Assembly: GCA_009692465.1 (NCBI GenBank)
Contig: SHZD01000017.1
Coordinates: 1-46,715 of the forward strand
Source of the DNA: Myxococcales bacterium
GTDB taxonomy: Bacteria; Myxococcota_A; UBA9042
Direction: 5' to 3'
Length of the DNA: 46,715 bases
Shown here: positions 1-9,040 of the stretch, piece after piece
Position numbering within the stretch: the first letter of the stretch is position 1
How the letters are laid out: each line of letters opens with the position of its first letter
Program-made: the position numbers and the translations under genes
Notes under the pieces: model-generated
Told to the model about the DNA's origin: nothing
Seen by the model: the letters and a program-made list of their open reading frames with translations, nothing else
Database searches by the model: none

Positions 1-147
1 CTATTACGATCCGACAGGCTCCTAGCCAGTCAACTATTCTCAACTGTCCGAGAACTGCGCGGAGTGAATCCGTGCAGTTTCGGACAGTTGCCGCCGTCTA
101 GCCAGACGGCGCTAGGAGCGAGTCGGAATACTCCGACACGCTCCTAG
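1..147 (+). repeat. Family I CTAG-bounded hairpin repeat, 5'-truncated by window start
   Basis: This corresponds to element positions 61-207 of the 207-bp repeat seen complete at 21707-21913 and, inverted, at 16291-16497. It contains the stem CAACTGTCCGA/TCGGACAGTTG, the small hairpin GCCGTCT/AGACGGC, and the terminal 36-bp hairpin between CTAG sites ending at 147. The window starts inside it. Confidence 0.9.
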
Positions 148-165
148 GCAGATCTCAAAAGCGGG

Positions 166-468
166 ATGTGTGTACCCACATCGGCGTCAGACTGCTTGGG
201 CAGTGTTCAATGTGTTCGCGCTGGCGTGTGTGGCTTTGATCCAAGCGGCAACAGCAGCAACGGCGTGCCGATCGGTGACGGCTACGCGGACCCTTTGGTA
301 AAATGCGCAGCGTTGTTAGCCTGTTTTGAAGACGGTCTTTGTGTGTACAGCGCCAAAAGGCGTGCCTGTGTCGCCGGCGGCGCGGCCGACTGTAATGCCA
401 GCAGCGGATGCCTGCGCGAACGTAAGTGCCTGTTTCGCACTCAGGAGCAAGATTGCGTAGTGCCGTAA
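166..468 (+). CDS. Small Cys-rich protein, probably the 3' remnant of a larger gene
   Basis: This 100-aa frame has ten cysteines in short spacings (for example CLGSVQC and CNASSGC), like the C-terminal disulfide-rich modules of Myxococcota secreted proteins. It has no signal peptide and no clear ribosome binding site. The frame is open upstream only to the TAG at 145-147, which belongs to the end of the family I repeat. The simplest reading is that the repeat, or a rearrangement at it, cut the front off a longer secreted protein. It could also be a small unexpressed frame. I do not recognise a function. Confidence 0.4.
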   Translation: MCVPTSASDCLGSVQCVRAGVCGFDPSGNSSNGVPIGDGYADPLVKCAALLACFEDGLCVYSAKRRACVAGGAADCNASSGCLRERKCLFRTQEQDCVVP

Positions 469-557
469 GCCAATTCGCCCGGTTGCTCGATCGGCGGCAC
501 GCCAGCCTTGTGCCCTAATGCCCGCTGCCTAATGCCCGCTGCCAGTGCCCAGCCATT

Positions 558-687
558 AAGCCCCATTTCCAGCACACAGAGACAAGCCCCATTTCCAGCA
601 CACAGAGACAAGCCCCATTTCCAGCACACAGAGATAAGCCCCATTTCCAGCACACAGAGATAAGCCCCATTTCCAGCACACAGAGAG
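558..687. repeat. 26-bp tandem repeat, five units
   Basis: Five nearly identical 26-bp units starting AAGCCCCATTTCC and ending CACACAGAGA(C/T). Only the last base of a unit varies. The unit length is not a multiple of three and no gene covers it, so it is a non-coding minisatellite. The rest of 469-907 holds no gene I can support. Confidence 0.95.
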
Positions 688-907
688 TTCGCTCAAGCAG
701 GTCGCCGCGACATGTGCTCCAGTGCCGTCGTTCGGCGCGGTGGCCGTCTACCGTTATGAGGGCTTTTCGCTAGTGTCATAGCTGCCGGCTGGCGTTGCGT
801 CGCAGCCGGTTGCCGCCTGACGCCCGGTTGCACCCACACCGCCCACCGGATTCGTATCGGAAATGCCGTCGAACGCCGGTGGCAGACGCTATACGTGGTC
901 ACCTAAA

Positions 908-1027
908 TTCGAGATCAACCTTTGACCGGAGCCGCGAGTCGGCTGCGCAGCAGACGCGAGCTTGGCGACCCACTGAGCAAGCACGAGATCGGCGGTCCGG
1001 CATTTGATGCCGGACTTCGGCGATCGA
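908..1027 (+). repeat. Family II structured repeat, diverged copy h
   Basis: It has the family II core (GCGAGTCGGC, then GACGCGAGCTTGGCGACC, then ACTGAGCAAGCAC) and a perfect 9-bp terminal hairpin GTCCGGCAT/ATGCCGGAC at 995-1015. Short outer complementary ends (CGAGATC near 910, GATCGAG at 1021-1027) enclose it. It lies tail to tail with copy i. A clear TNA duplication is not visible. Confidence 0.7.
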
Positions 1028-1035
1028 GCACAGCA

Positions 1036-1065
1036 GCGAATCGGTATACCCCGACACGCTCCTAG
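1036..1065 (+). repeat. Family I terminal hairpin fragment
   Basis: The sequence GCGAATCGGTATACC followed by CCGACACGCTCCTAG matches the right-hand terminal hairpin of the family I repeat, but the left CTAGGA arm is missing. It sits between two family II copies in opposite orientation, so this intergenic region is a composite of both families. Confidence 0.7.
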
Positions 1066-1066
1066 A

Positions 1067-1190
1067 CTCGATCGCCTAAGTCAGGCATTATGCCGACTTG
1101 GGTCGATCTGGTGCTGGCTGGGTGAGTCGCCAAGCTCGCGTCGGTCGTGCAGCCGACTCGCGGCGACCAACCTAGGTTGATCTGCAATTT
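1067..1190 (-). repeat. Family II structured repeat, diverged copy i
   Basis: On the reverse strand it carries the family II core (GCCGCGAGTCGGC, GACGCGAGCTTGGCGAC) and a terminal hairpin AAGTC-GGCAT/ATGCC-GACTT at 1078-1099 with one bulge. It faces copy h across a family I fragment and ends about 30 bases before the fibrinogen-like gene, so it probably lies in or near that gene's promoter or leader. Confidence 0.7.
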
Positions 1191-1222
1191 CGGGTCCTGT
1201 CCACAGTCTCGCTTGAGGTCCA

Positions 1223-3133
1223 ATGTTCAAGTCTAAGCAATTGCTTGGTGTTATTACGATCGTGCTCAGCGTTATTGCCCTAGGGTTGCCGTGGGTCACC
1301 CCAGCGCGCGCCGAGCCGATCGATCTGGCCGTCCAAGGCGCACTGACCAGCACCAGCGGCGGACCGGTCACCGATGGCGGCTATCCAATGGGCTTTGCCT
1401 TTTACGCCGACAAGACCGGTGGCGCCCCGCTGTGGAGCGAGCTGTTCCTGGGCGTCACCGTCAAAAACGGGGTATTTTCAACGGTGTTGGGGTCTGGCAC
1501 CACCAAGCTTGACCACAGCCTGTTCACCTCCGCCAAGCCGGTGTATGTCGGCGTTACGGTCGGCATCGATCCCGAATTGCCGCGCGAAGTGTTGCGGCGC
1601 GCGCCGTTGGCCATTCACGCCATGGCAGCAGCAGTAGCTGGTGACCTGCAGTGTAGCGGCTGCATTGGCAGCAACGACTTGGCTAAAGCCGCGATTACTG
1701 GCGAAAAAATAGCGCTCGGCGCCGTCGGAGCCAACCACGTGTCGTTCAACTGGGCGGGGTCAGACAGCCCGGGCGGGGTCGCTACCTATGCCATCGGCGC
1801 CAATACGGCCAAACTGGCCGAGAACGCGGACAACGCCAAACTGGCGGCGCTGGCCGACGAGGCCCTGACTGCCAATTTGGCCAAAAACTTGCAATGCACC
1901 GGTTGCGTCGGCAGCGACGACGTCGCCAAGGGCAGCATCACCCTAGAAAAACTGGCAGCCGACGTCGCCAACGGCTTCGTCTCGGTCAAGGGCGGCAAAA
2001 TTGACGGGGCTTTGGAAGTGACGGGCGCCTTGAGCGCTGGCGGCGGCATCGACATGCAAGGGTCGGCGCTGACCAAAGCCGCGATTGGGGTGGGCGATGC
2101 CAATGTGGCCGTCTGTACAGCTAAAGAGGCTGGACAATTGCTGTTCGACAAGGTCAGTTCCCGCCTGTACTTGTGCGACGGCACCAAGCAACGCCGTCTG
2201 ACGGTGTGCTCCGAATTGTGCGCGCCGGCAGCGACTATTGACTGCGGTACCTCGATTAGCGACGGCTGCGGCGACGCCAATGCCCTGTGCGGCACTGGCA
2301 GCAAATGCGACGCCGGCAAGACCTGCAGCAGCGGCAAGTGCACCGCGCCACCCGGCAGCCAGACCAATCCGGCGGCATCGTGCAAGGTGGTGCTCGCCGC
2401 CAGTGTCACTGCAAAATCAGGCCCTTACTGGCTAGATCCCGCCAACACTGGCAAGCCCTTCCAAACGTGGTGCGACATGGACACCGCTGGCGGCGGTTGG
2501 ACACTGGTGGCGATCATTTCGAGCGTCGATGGAGTGGCGTCGATGGCCTGTGGCATGAATTGGGATTACAAATCAGCATTGTGGACCAACACAACCACGC
2601 TCGCCGCGGCCGACTTCGACGAGAACAAAGACCACAAGTACGACAGCTACGCCACGCTGCCGTTCGGCGAGTTCTTGATGGTTGAAAAGGTCGCGACCAA
2701 AGTGGGGTACAAGCAGTGGAAAGTGGGCAACCACACCAGTTTTGCGGTGATGATGCAAGGGGGCTGCGCGACGCTGGCCGATGCTGCGGTGGCCTCTGGG
2801 GGCACGATTAGCGCCGACAATGCGGTGATTTTCAGCAACAACCTCAAGCGCAACTGCAACAGCGATTACACCAACAACGACGACCTGAGCCGCTTGCACG
2901 GCAATAACCCCAACAACCCGCAGGGCAATTGCTACAACGGCGGCTGGGGCTTGGGCGTTGACGGCGACACGCCGAACTGCGAGTGGGCCAGCGAGGCGCG
3001 GCCGCAGTACGGCGGGTGGTCAACCCAGTGCTACTCGGAAACTGGATTTTACGCCGGTGGCGAATTGTGCGGGGCGGGTTGCGCCAAACACCATGATGCT
3101 GGGGTGTTTGCTGGTAGTTTGTTTGTCAGGTAG
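1223..3133 (+). CDS. Secreted fibrinogen-like domain protein
   Basis: 636 aa. Residues 1-30 form a signal peptide ending ARA before EPIDL, so the protein is exported. Residues about 35-150 resemble a beta-rich adhesin-like head. Two short CSGC/CTGC modules with repeated Ala-rich segments follow (about 140-250), then a Cys-rich linker (about 330-370). From about residue 375 a fibrinogen-C/intelectin-like domain begins, with the hallmark CDMDTAGGGWTLV and later C-rich loops, ending SLFVR. Such domains bind glycans or proteins at the cell surface in known families; the ligand here is unknown. The ATG follows GAGG at suitable spacing. A family II repeat starts seven bases after the stop and supplies a terminator-like hairpin. 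The gene is convergent with the one at 3380-5224. Confidence 0.85.
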   Translation: MFKSKQLLGVITIVLSVIALGLPWVTPARAEPIDLAVQGALTSTSGGPVTDGGYPMGFAFYADKTGGAPLWSELFLGVTVKNGVFSTVLGSGTTKLDHSLFTSAKPVYVGVTVGIDPELPREVLRRAPLAIHAMAAAVAGDLQCSGCIGSNDLAKAAITGEKIALGAVGANHVSFNWAGSDSPGGVATYAIGANTAKLAENADNAKLAALADEALTANLAKNLQCTGCVGSDDVAKGSITLEKLAADVANGFVSVKGGKIDGALEVTGALSAGGGIDMQGSALTKAAIGVGDANVAVCTAKEAGQLLFDKVSSRLYLCDGTKQRRLTVCSELCAPAATIDCGTSISDGCGDANALCGTGSKCDAGKTCSSGKCTAPPGSQTNPAASCKVVLAASVTAKSGPYWLDPANTGKPFQTWCDMDTAGGGWTLVAIISSVDGVASMACGMNWDYKSALWTNTTTLAAADFDENKDHKYDSYATLPFGEFLMVEKVATKVGYKQWKVGNHTSFAVMMQGGCATLADAAVASGGTISADNAVIFSNNLKRNCNSDYTNNDDLSRLHGNNPNNPQGNCYNGGWGLGVDGDTPNCEWASEARPQYGGWSTQCYSETGFYAGGELCGAGCAKHHDAGVFAGSLFVR

Positions 3134-3139
3134 TTGAAC

Positions 3140-3282
3140 TTAGGAATTGTCCCAGAATAAGTCATTGTGGGACTGGTTCCGTTTGCTTGCTTTGTGGGTC
3201 GCTACGCTCGCGTCCTCAAAGGCCGACTCGCCGCTCCTGTGTTACCCAGATCGATCGAGTTAGTGGAGGACAGTTCCTTAGG
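3140..3282 (-). repeat. Family II structured repeat, copy a
   Basis: Flanked by TTA on both sides (3140-3142 and 3278-3280). The inverted ends are GGAATTGTCC and GGACAGTTCC. Read from the upstream gene, the first feature is the hairpin GTCCCA/TGGGAC (3149-3173) with loop AAGTC, followed by T-rich CGTTTGCTTGCTTTG, then the conserved core containing GCCGACTCGCCGCTCC and CGATCGAGTTA. It lies between convergent genes. Confidence 0.88.
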
Positions 3283-3379
3283 CAGAAAAGCCAAGTCGGC
3301 GCCACCGCGGTGAGTGCGCTAACCGGGCTCACTTGCGAGCCGTGTTCACTTTGGGCCCGTGCCAATTTTCGCTATGTGC

Positions 3380-5224
3380 CTATTTTCGGGCGGGCGGATG
3401 GCCATCAACTCGCAGTTCTTGCAAAAAATACGGGGGCATACACACCGCCACCGTTGCCGAAGCCGCCATGCACGCGTAGTCGTCGCGACACGGTTCGTCT
3501 AGGCCGCACCTGCGCAGCCGCGCCGGTCGCAAGGACGACGATGCACACTGGTCAAACGGTGTACCGCGGGCCAAGCAGGCATTGAATTCGACAATTCCAG
3601 GAATTCCCGCACACGGCGCCAGCGGCCCCGCCGTCACTGCACAGCCCGCCGCGCACAAACCGGCGGGAAAGCCAATGCGCGAAGTCTCGCAATAGCCTGC
3701 ACCGCAAGACAATTGGCTGCTTTTGGGCACCGTTTCTAAGCCGACGGCTTTGCCCGCCAGCACGAGGCCGGCCTCGCACGGGTCGCCAATTGCGCGCTGG
3801 GCCGGCAAGCACACTCCGACGTCGCGGTCATCGATCTGCGCGCACTGCAACCCCGCCGCACACTTCCAGTCTTTTTCGAGGTGCAGACCGCAATGCTCGC
3901 CGTGACCGGCTTGGCTGGGCTGACGCGGCACTTCAGGTGGCGGCCGCTCATGGCGCGGCTTGGCGCCAGTGGCCAGCGCGTGCAAGTAGGCCTGACGCCG
4001 CGGTAAATCGGTCAGCAAGTGCGCGGACGCCGCCACCGCCAGCCGCCCGGACTGCCAACCCGCCGCGGTCGCCCCAGAGCCGGGCAGGTGAAATCCAGCA
4101 ATGGCTCGGCTCTGATGGCAACCGGTGCAACTGTGCTGGTCCAACCGGCGCAGCCGAGTGGCCCCCAGGACCTTGTCGCCAGCGCCCAACGTCAGTACAT
4201 CCGCGTCGTCGAGAAGCTGGGCAAACGGTCGATTGGCCAGCCGCATCAAGCTGCGCGGGGCCATGCTCAGCGCCGCCGTCGCCCACAATTGCTGCGGAGC
4301 CAGCGCAAGGCCGGCATCAATCTGAGTGGCCGTATGCGGCAAGCGCAACCACTGGCGCAATTTGGCTAACTTAATGCTGTCTTTGGCAATCGCCGCAACG
4401 TCGAGTTGGTTTTCCATGGCCGCTGGCCGCAGCACTGTCCCTTGCGGCTCCAGCACGTGCATGGCGTACTCGGCGTGGCCGCCCAAATCGGCGCGCACCG
4501 TCGACGGCCAGCGCAAGGTCTGCACGTTGAGTTCAATGGCTTTTACCGGCAATTTCGCCCAGTTATCGAGCACTTGTGGAGTGCCATCGCTGCGGCGGTT
4601 TTTGGCCAGCGCGGCGCAATCGCCATCGAGCCAACGCACGGCGTTGACCGTGAGCGGCAACCGCGAGGCGACACTGTGGCCATTGACTTGGGTGCGGTAG
4701 GTCAAGCGGTAAATCAGGCGCAGCTCGCCACAGTGCTCTGGCGCAAACGGGGCGCGGTCCAAGCGCAGAGCGACCGCCACCAGCTGTAGCTGCGCCGTTG
4801 CCGACTGCAGCCAACCGACATCGAAAAGGCGGTGATTGTAGCGCATGCCGACCCCGGCTTTGGGGTCCGCGTTGCGCGCTTGAGCGACATCCGTGGCGAC
4901 GACTTGGACCAAACTGCGGTAGGCCGCCGATTGGGCATGCAAGGCGGCCAGATCGGCGACGTCTAGGCTAAACACGGCGCGGCCAAACGGTAATTCAGTG
5001 GATAGGCGCTCTAAGCGCGCCGGATCGGCCACAAGCGCATCGGCGGTCAAAATCGCGACTGGCGCGGGCAACGCGGCGATGGAGATAACGAGCAACGGCA
5101 GCCACATCAGCATGGGCGTACCGTACTGGATGGGCGGCTGGTGGGCAATAGCGCTTGCCAAACCCAGTGGCGCGCCGCTGGGCACGACCTCGATGGGTAT
5201 TGGCGACGGCCTAGGATTGCCCAT
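3380..5224 (-). CDS. Exported Cys-rich protein with a c-type heme-like CxxCH motif
   Basis: The chosen start (ATG at 5224) follows GGAG at eight bases and gives 614 aa. A later ATG at 5113 starts a cleaner signal peptide (MLMWLPLLVISIAALP) and is a real alternative. The first half is a globular domain with no family I recognise. A single CTGCH at about residue 361-365 is a possible covalent heme site. The last 200 residues are rich in cysteine pairs (CGLHLEKDWKCAAGLQC and similar), as in Myxococcota secreted proteins. The frame is open further upstream, but that part reads through a 10-bp tandem repeat whose unit is not a multiple of three, so I exclude it. Function unknown; a periplasmic or outer-surface redox role is inference. 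Confidence 0.75.
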   Translation of the reverse strand: MGNPRPSPIPIEVVPSGAPLGLASAIAHQPPIQYGTPMLMWLPLLVISIAALPAPVAILTADALVADPARLERLSTELPFGRAVFSLDVADLAALHAQSAAYRSLVQVVATDVAQARNADPKAGVGMRYNHRLFDVGWLQSATAQLQLVAVALRLDRAPFAPEHCGELRLIYRLTYRTQVNGHSVASRLPLTVNAVRWLDGDCAALAKNRRSDGTPQVLDNWAKLPVKAIELNVQTLRWPSTVRADLGGHAEYAMHVLEPQGTVLRPAAMENQLDVAAIAKDSIKLAKLRQWLRLPHTATQIDAGLALAPQQLWATAALSMAPRSLMRLANRPFAQLLDDADVLTLGAGDKVLGATRLRRLDQHSCTGCHQSRAIAGFHLPGSGATAAGWQSGRLAVAASAHLLTDLPRRQAYLHALATGAKPRHERPPPEVPRQPSQAGHGEHCGLHLEKDWKCAAGLQCAQIDDRDVGVCLPAQRAIGDPCEAGLVLAGKAVGLETVPKSSQLSCGAGYCETSRIGFPAGLCAAGCAVTAGPLAPCAGIPGIVEFNACLARGTPFDQCASSSLRPARLRRCGLDEPCRDDYACMAASATVAVCMPPYFLQELRVDGHPPARK

Positions 5225-5264
5225 CGAAATTCTCCGCGGCCCCCGATTTGGGATGCCAGTGCCC

Positions 5265-5304
5265 TGTCGCTCGCTGTCGCTCGCTGTCGCTCGCTGTCGC
5301 TCGA
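5265..5304. repeat. 10-bp tandem repeat, four units
   Basis: Four units of TGTCGCTCGC upstream of the CxxCH protein gene. A 10-bp unit changes reading frame with every copy, so this stretch is probably untranslated leader or promoter DNA. The wider gap 5225-5497 also holds two short inverted repeats: GGCGTAC/GTACGCC (about 5327-5344) and GACAGT/ACTGTC (about 5354-5372). Confidence 0.9.
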
Positions 5305-5497
5305 CAAGGAGCAAGGCGCTTGACGACTGAGGCGTACTTGCGTACGCCGATGAGACAGTCCTGCGAACTGTCTAGGAGGAAAGCGACGCCGCGACGCAGA
5401 GATGCGCCCAAAGCGGGGGATCGCAGCGGCCCGACACCCTTGCAGCCGCTACCAAACGCTGGCAAATTCAGGTGATGCTGCACCCGATCCCATTCGC

Positions 5498-6860
5498 GTG
5501 ACCGCGCCCGCCCGCATCCACGCCGCCCTCACCGCGCTCGCCAGCGTCGCCGCCGTCGCTGCAGTGACCGGGGCCATGGGTTTGGGCGCGCCCATCGTTG
5601 CCTCGTGCCTGGGTGCCGCCAGCGTGAGTGGGTGGTGGTGGCGGCGCAGCGTGGCTGCCTGGGTGGATTCCTCGCCAGATTCTGCTGCAGATTCAATGGT
5701 CTTCGCTATTCTGGTCGGCGGTGCGACTACTGTAGGCCTAGTGCCCCATGCGGCATTTTGCCTCGCCGTAGTGTGCGGCCAGCCGATGGGGCAATGACAG
5801 GTGCTGACGCTGGATTTGGCAGTCGCCGCCACGGCTTGGCTCGGCGCCCGCCGCTATCCGCAGCCGCAGACCCAAGTCTGGCCCACTCTGACGGCACGCT
5901 GGCCGCTGTGGCTAGCGGCGGGCGGATTTGGGCGGCTGTACGGCCTGCGCCACGGCGGGGCGCTGTCGCCCATGGGCGTGCGTCCAACAAGCCGCCAGCA
6001 TGGCGATGGGCCGCACTGGCGGTGAAGTGGACCTGTTGCGCGGCAATATCGGCGACGCCCAGTTGGGCAATGCCGGCCTGATTGCTGGGGCGTGGCTGCG
6101 CGGTCTGGATATGGCCCACTTGCACGCGCTGACCGGCGCGGCGTTGGCGCTGGCGGGCTGGCGTCTGGGCACACGGGTCAGCCCAAATCAGCGCGCGGGG
6201 TGGGCGGGGCTGGTGGTATTGGCAGCCAATCCGCTGGTGCTGGTAGCGCCACTGGCCGACGAAAATAGTTTTACGCTCGCGGTGTTAAGTATCGCCGTGA
6301 CCGTCGCTCAACAGCCACAGCCAGCGTGGCTGTGGCTGGGTGCCTTAGTCGGGTTTGCCTTTACCCTGCGCCACCCGCTGGCGGTTGCGATACCCGCGTT
6401 TGCGCTACTGGCGCGCCAGCAGGCCGGCTGGCGGCATGGCGTGCTGCCGCTGCTGGCGGCGGTGCTGCTGGCGTCAGCGGTGGAACACGCCCACCACCTG
6501 CTGGCTTTTGGTTCGCTGTTGGCCTTTGAGACCCACGCTCAGGTGCCAGCCCAAACGTACAGCATCGGTGACTGGTCGTTTGTGGCTCGCGGCCTGATGA
6601 ACTGGCCGCTGCACGCCGAGCTGGTGCGCACCCCGCACAATCCGTGGCCGATGTGGCTGCAGTGGCCGCTGCACGCTGTGGCCCACCTCGGGATTGCGGT
6701 CGCCGCCGCGCTGCTTGCTGGTCCTATGGCGGTTTGAGCGCCTGTCCTCCGGCGCCGTGCGCGCACAGGGCCCAGTGGTGTTTTGGCACAATTAACGGCC
6801 AAACTCTGGCTCTTGGCAGCACTGGTCAAACCCGCCATGCTAAGCACTTACGGCCGATCT
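5498..6860 (+). pseudogene. Decayed polytopic membrane-protein gene
   Basis: Hydrophobic, Ala/Leu-rich coding sequence continues for about 1.35 kb but no single frame spans it. From GTG 5498 the frame reads to TGA at 5795-5797, resumes in the same frame (VLTLDLAVAATAW) to 6025, shifts near 5950-6000 (GGEVDLLRGNIGDAQLG) and runs to 6737. It then appears to shift twice more (LLVLWRFERLSSGAV, then LTAKLWLLAALVKPAM) before ending about 6860. Multiple transmembrane-like segments suggest an integral membrane enzyme or transporter; a glycosyltransferase-like fold is only a guess. The upstream part could be a separate small membrane protein. The alternation of frames with sustained hydrophobic character is the evidence for decay. 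Confidence 0.55.
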
Positions 6861-6883
6861 TGGGCCGCCGAGATTAGCTGCCT

Positions 6884-7726
6884 ATGTGGTTTGATCACCC
6901 GCACATCCGCCAATTGATTGAACTTGCCCTAGCCGAAGATGTCGGCACTGGCGACCACGCGACCTCGGCAACCATTGCGGCAACTGCGGTAGGCGGGGCC
7001 AGCGTGCGCGCCAAGTCCGACGCAGTGCTGTGCGGGGCGCCGCTGTTTGCCCAGGTGTTCACCCGCGTCGATCCACGCTTGCAGGTGCAACTACTGGTCG
7101 CGGAGGGCACTGCAGTCACCGCGGGCACCGAAGTCCTGCGGATTTACGGGCCGATCGGCTCCGTGCTGACCGCAGAACGCACGGCGCTCAATTTTCTGCA
7201 GCGTCTGTCGGGGGTGGCGACATTGACCCGCGCTTACGTCGATGCCATTGCGGGTACCGGGGCGCGCATCGCCGATACCCGTAAAACCCTGCCTGGTTTT
7301 CGCAGCTTGGACAAATACGCCGTGCGCACCGGTGGCGGCGCCAATCACCGCACCGCGCTGGATGCCGGTATTTTAGTCAAAGAAAATCATACCCATGCAG
7401 CAGGATCGGTGGCGGAGGCCGTGCGGCTCGCGCGCTTGGTCGGCTCGCACCTGTTGCGGGTTGAAGTCGAGGTCGAGACGCTACAGGACCTGCAGCACGC
7501 GCTGGACGCCGGCGCCGAAGTGGTCTTGCTCGACAACATGAGCCTGGAGCAGCTGCGGCAAGCGGTGCTGATCACCAATGGCCGCGCGCTGTTGGAAGCC
7601 AGCGGCAACATGACTCTAGAACGCGTGCCCAGTGTCGCTGCCACCGGCGTCGCTCTGATTTCGGTCGGGGCGCTGACCCACTCGGCGGTGGCCGCCGATT
7701 TCAGTTTACGCTTGCATGGGGCCTAA
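6884..7726 (+). CDS. nadC: Quinolinate phosphoribosyltransferase (nicotinate-nucleotide pyrophosphorylase, carboxylating)
   Basis: 280 aa, the usual length of NadC. It converts quinolinate and PRPP to nicotinate mononucleotide, CO2 and pyrophosphate in de novo NAD synthesis in the cytoplasm. Family motifs are all present: EDVGTGDHAT near the start, ERTALNFLQRLSGVAT, DTRKTLPGFR followed by KYAVRTGGGANHR (substrate-binding Arg/His/Lys), LVKENH, VEVETL, LLDNM, EASGNM and the closing SVGALTHS. It follows the decayed membrane gene closely and is followed by a sugar dehydrogenase; no nadA or nadB is in the window. The final 18 bp of the gene and what follows are duplicated in tandem. Confidence 0.95.
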   Translation: MWFDHPHIRQLIELALAEDVGTGDHATSATIAATAVGGASVRAKSDAVLCGAPLFAQVFTRVDPRLQVQLLVAEGTAVTAGTEVLRIYGPIGSVLTAERTALNFLQRLSGVATLTRAYVDAIAGTGARIADTRKTLPGFRSLDKYAVRTGGGANHRTALDAGILVKENHTHAAGSVAEAVRLARLVGSHLLRVEVEVETLQDLQHALDAGAEVVLLDNMSLEQLRQAVLITNGRALLEASGNMTLERVPSVAATGVALISVGALTHSAVAADFSLRLHGA

Positions 7727-7746
7727 CCCTTGCATGGGGCCTAGCC
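7711..7746. repeat. 18-bp tandem duplication across the nadC stop codon
   Basis: CTTGCATGGGGCCTA(A/G)CC occurs twice in a row. The first copy encodes the last codons and stop of nadC; the second fills the gap before the next start codon. Confidence 0.9.
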
Positions 7747-7747
7747 G

Positions 7748-9007
7748 GTGAATGCTGGTGAGAAAAAATCGCTGATTCTGTTGAGCGCCCTGCTGATTCT
7801 GCTGGCAGCGGTGGTCTGGAACGTGGACGAATTGCAGTCGTGGTGGCAAGACCCGCCCGACCCGCCAAGCAGTGTCCCACCCTTGCCCAAGCTCGCTGCC
7901 GACATGCGCAAAATTGCGGAAGGATTTTCGCAAATTACCGACTTGCAAGCGGTGCCACCGCCGCTGCCCGAGGCGTGGCTAGTCGTGGTCGAAAAGACCG
8001 GCGCGGCGCATCTGCTCGACACCGCGACAGGTAAGCGCGCGCTGCTGCTAGAAAAAACTGTCGCCACTAGTTCCGAGCAGGGCCTATTGGGGCTGGCGTT
8101 TGACCCCAATTTCGCTGAAAATCGCACATTTTACACCAACAGCGTGGTCACGGTCGCCGATCAGGATTTTACCAGCATCGACCAGTGGCGCTTTGGCGGC
8201 AACGTGTTTGGCGGCGAAAAGGCTACTGAAGTCCGGATCATCCTGCGCATCGCCCGACCGTATGCCAACCACAACGGCGGTCAGTTGGCCTTTGGGCCGG
8301 ACGGCTATTTGTACATCGGCACGGGCGACGGCGGCAGTGGCGGTGATCCGCACGGCCATGGTCAAAACCCGCTGTCCTTGCTGGGTAAGATGCTGCGCAT
8401 CGATCCGCATCTGCGCGCTGATTTGCCGGTGGAGGTGACGCCCAGCGCCGGCAACGCCGGCTACCGTGTCCCGGTCGACAATCCGTTCGTCAGTGAACCG
8501 GGGTACGCGCCCGAATTGTGGGCGCTCGGGCTGCGCAATCCGTGGCGCTATAGCTTTGATAGTATAGGGCAATTATGGGTCGCCGATGTCGGTCAACATC
8601 AGTGGGAAGAAATCGACGTGGTCCGACCTGCCGACAACTTGGGCTGGAATGTGCGCGAAGGCGCTCAGTGTTTTGAGCCTAAAACAGGATGCAAAACTGG
8701 TGGTTTGGTCGAGCCGGTCTGGCAAGGGCGCCACCCGCGCCATGTGTCGATTACCGGTGGCTTTGTCTACGCTGGCAGCACGATTGCGGCCTTGCAAGGC
8801 AAGTACGTGTTTGGCGATTTTGGGGTGCCGGCGCTGTTTGCCATCGATGCCGAGCCGGCGTCCCCTACTTCCCAGCGACCGCTGTATCTGGTCGCCGAGC
8901 ACAAACTGATGGTCAGTACTTTGGGTCGCCGCCGCGATGGTGAGCTGTATGTTGGCGATTTTAATGGAAGTATTTGGCTATTGGTCGCTGCCGATTCGCC
9001 ACGCTGA
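7748..9007 (+). CDS. Membrane-anchored PQQ-dependent sugar dehydrogenase family protein
   Basis: 419 aa starting at GTG. Residues about 8-27 form one membrane anchor, followed by a Pro-rich linker and a six-bladed propeller of the glucose/sorbosone dehydrogenase family (soluble aldose dehydrogenase, YliI-like). Motifs seen: SSEQGLLGLAFDPNF, NHNGGQLAFGPDGYLYIG, TGDGGSGGDP, LGKMLRIDP, WALGLRNPWRYSFD, DVGQHQWEE and ITGGFVYAGS. Known members oxidise aldoses in the periplasm with PQQ, using the His in NHNGG and nearby Gln/Arg residues. Substrate here is not predictable. The gene is 21 bases after nadC and convergent with the aldehyde dehydrogenase gene. Confidence 0.88.
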   Translation: MNAGEKKSLILLSALLILLAAVVWNVDELQSWWQDPPDPPSSVPPLPKLAADMRKIAEGFSQITDLQAVPPPLPEAWLVVVEKTGAAHLLDTATGKRALLLEKTVATSSEQGLLGLAFDPNFAENRTFYTNSVVTVADQDFTSIDQWRFGGNVFGGEKATEVRIILRIARPYANHNGGQLAFGPDGYLYIGTGDGGSGGDPHGHGQNPLSLLGKMLRIDPHLRADLPVEVTPSAGNAGYRVPVDNPFVSEPGYAPELWALGLRNPWRYSFDSIGQLWVADVGQHQWEEIDVVRPADNLGWNVREGAQCFEPKTGCKTGGLVEPVWQGRHPRHVSITGGFVYAGSTIAALQGKYVFGDFGVPALFAIDAEPASPTSQRPLYLVAEHKLMVSTLGRRRDGELYVGDFNGSIWLLVAADSPR

Positions 9008-9023
9008 GTCCAAGGGCTTGGAC
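9008..9023. terminator. Hairpin between convergent genes
   Basis: A perfect inverted repeat GTCCAAG/CTTGGAC starts directly after the sugar dehydrogenase stop and could serve both convergent genes. No clear T-run follows, so termination is inferred from position and symmetry. Confidence 0.5.
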
Positions 9024-9040
9024 GACCTACAGCGTGCGGC

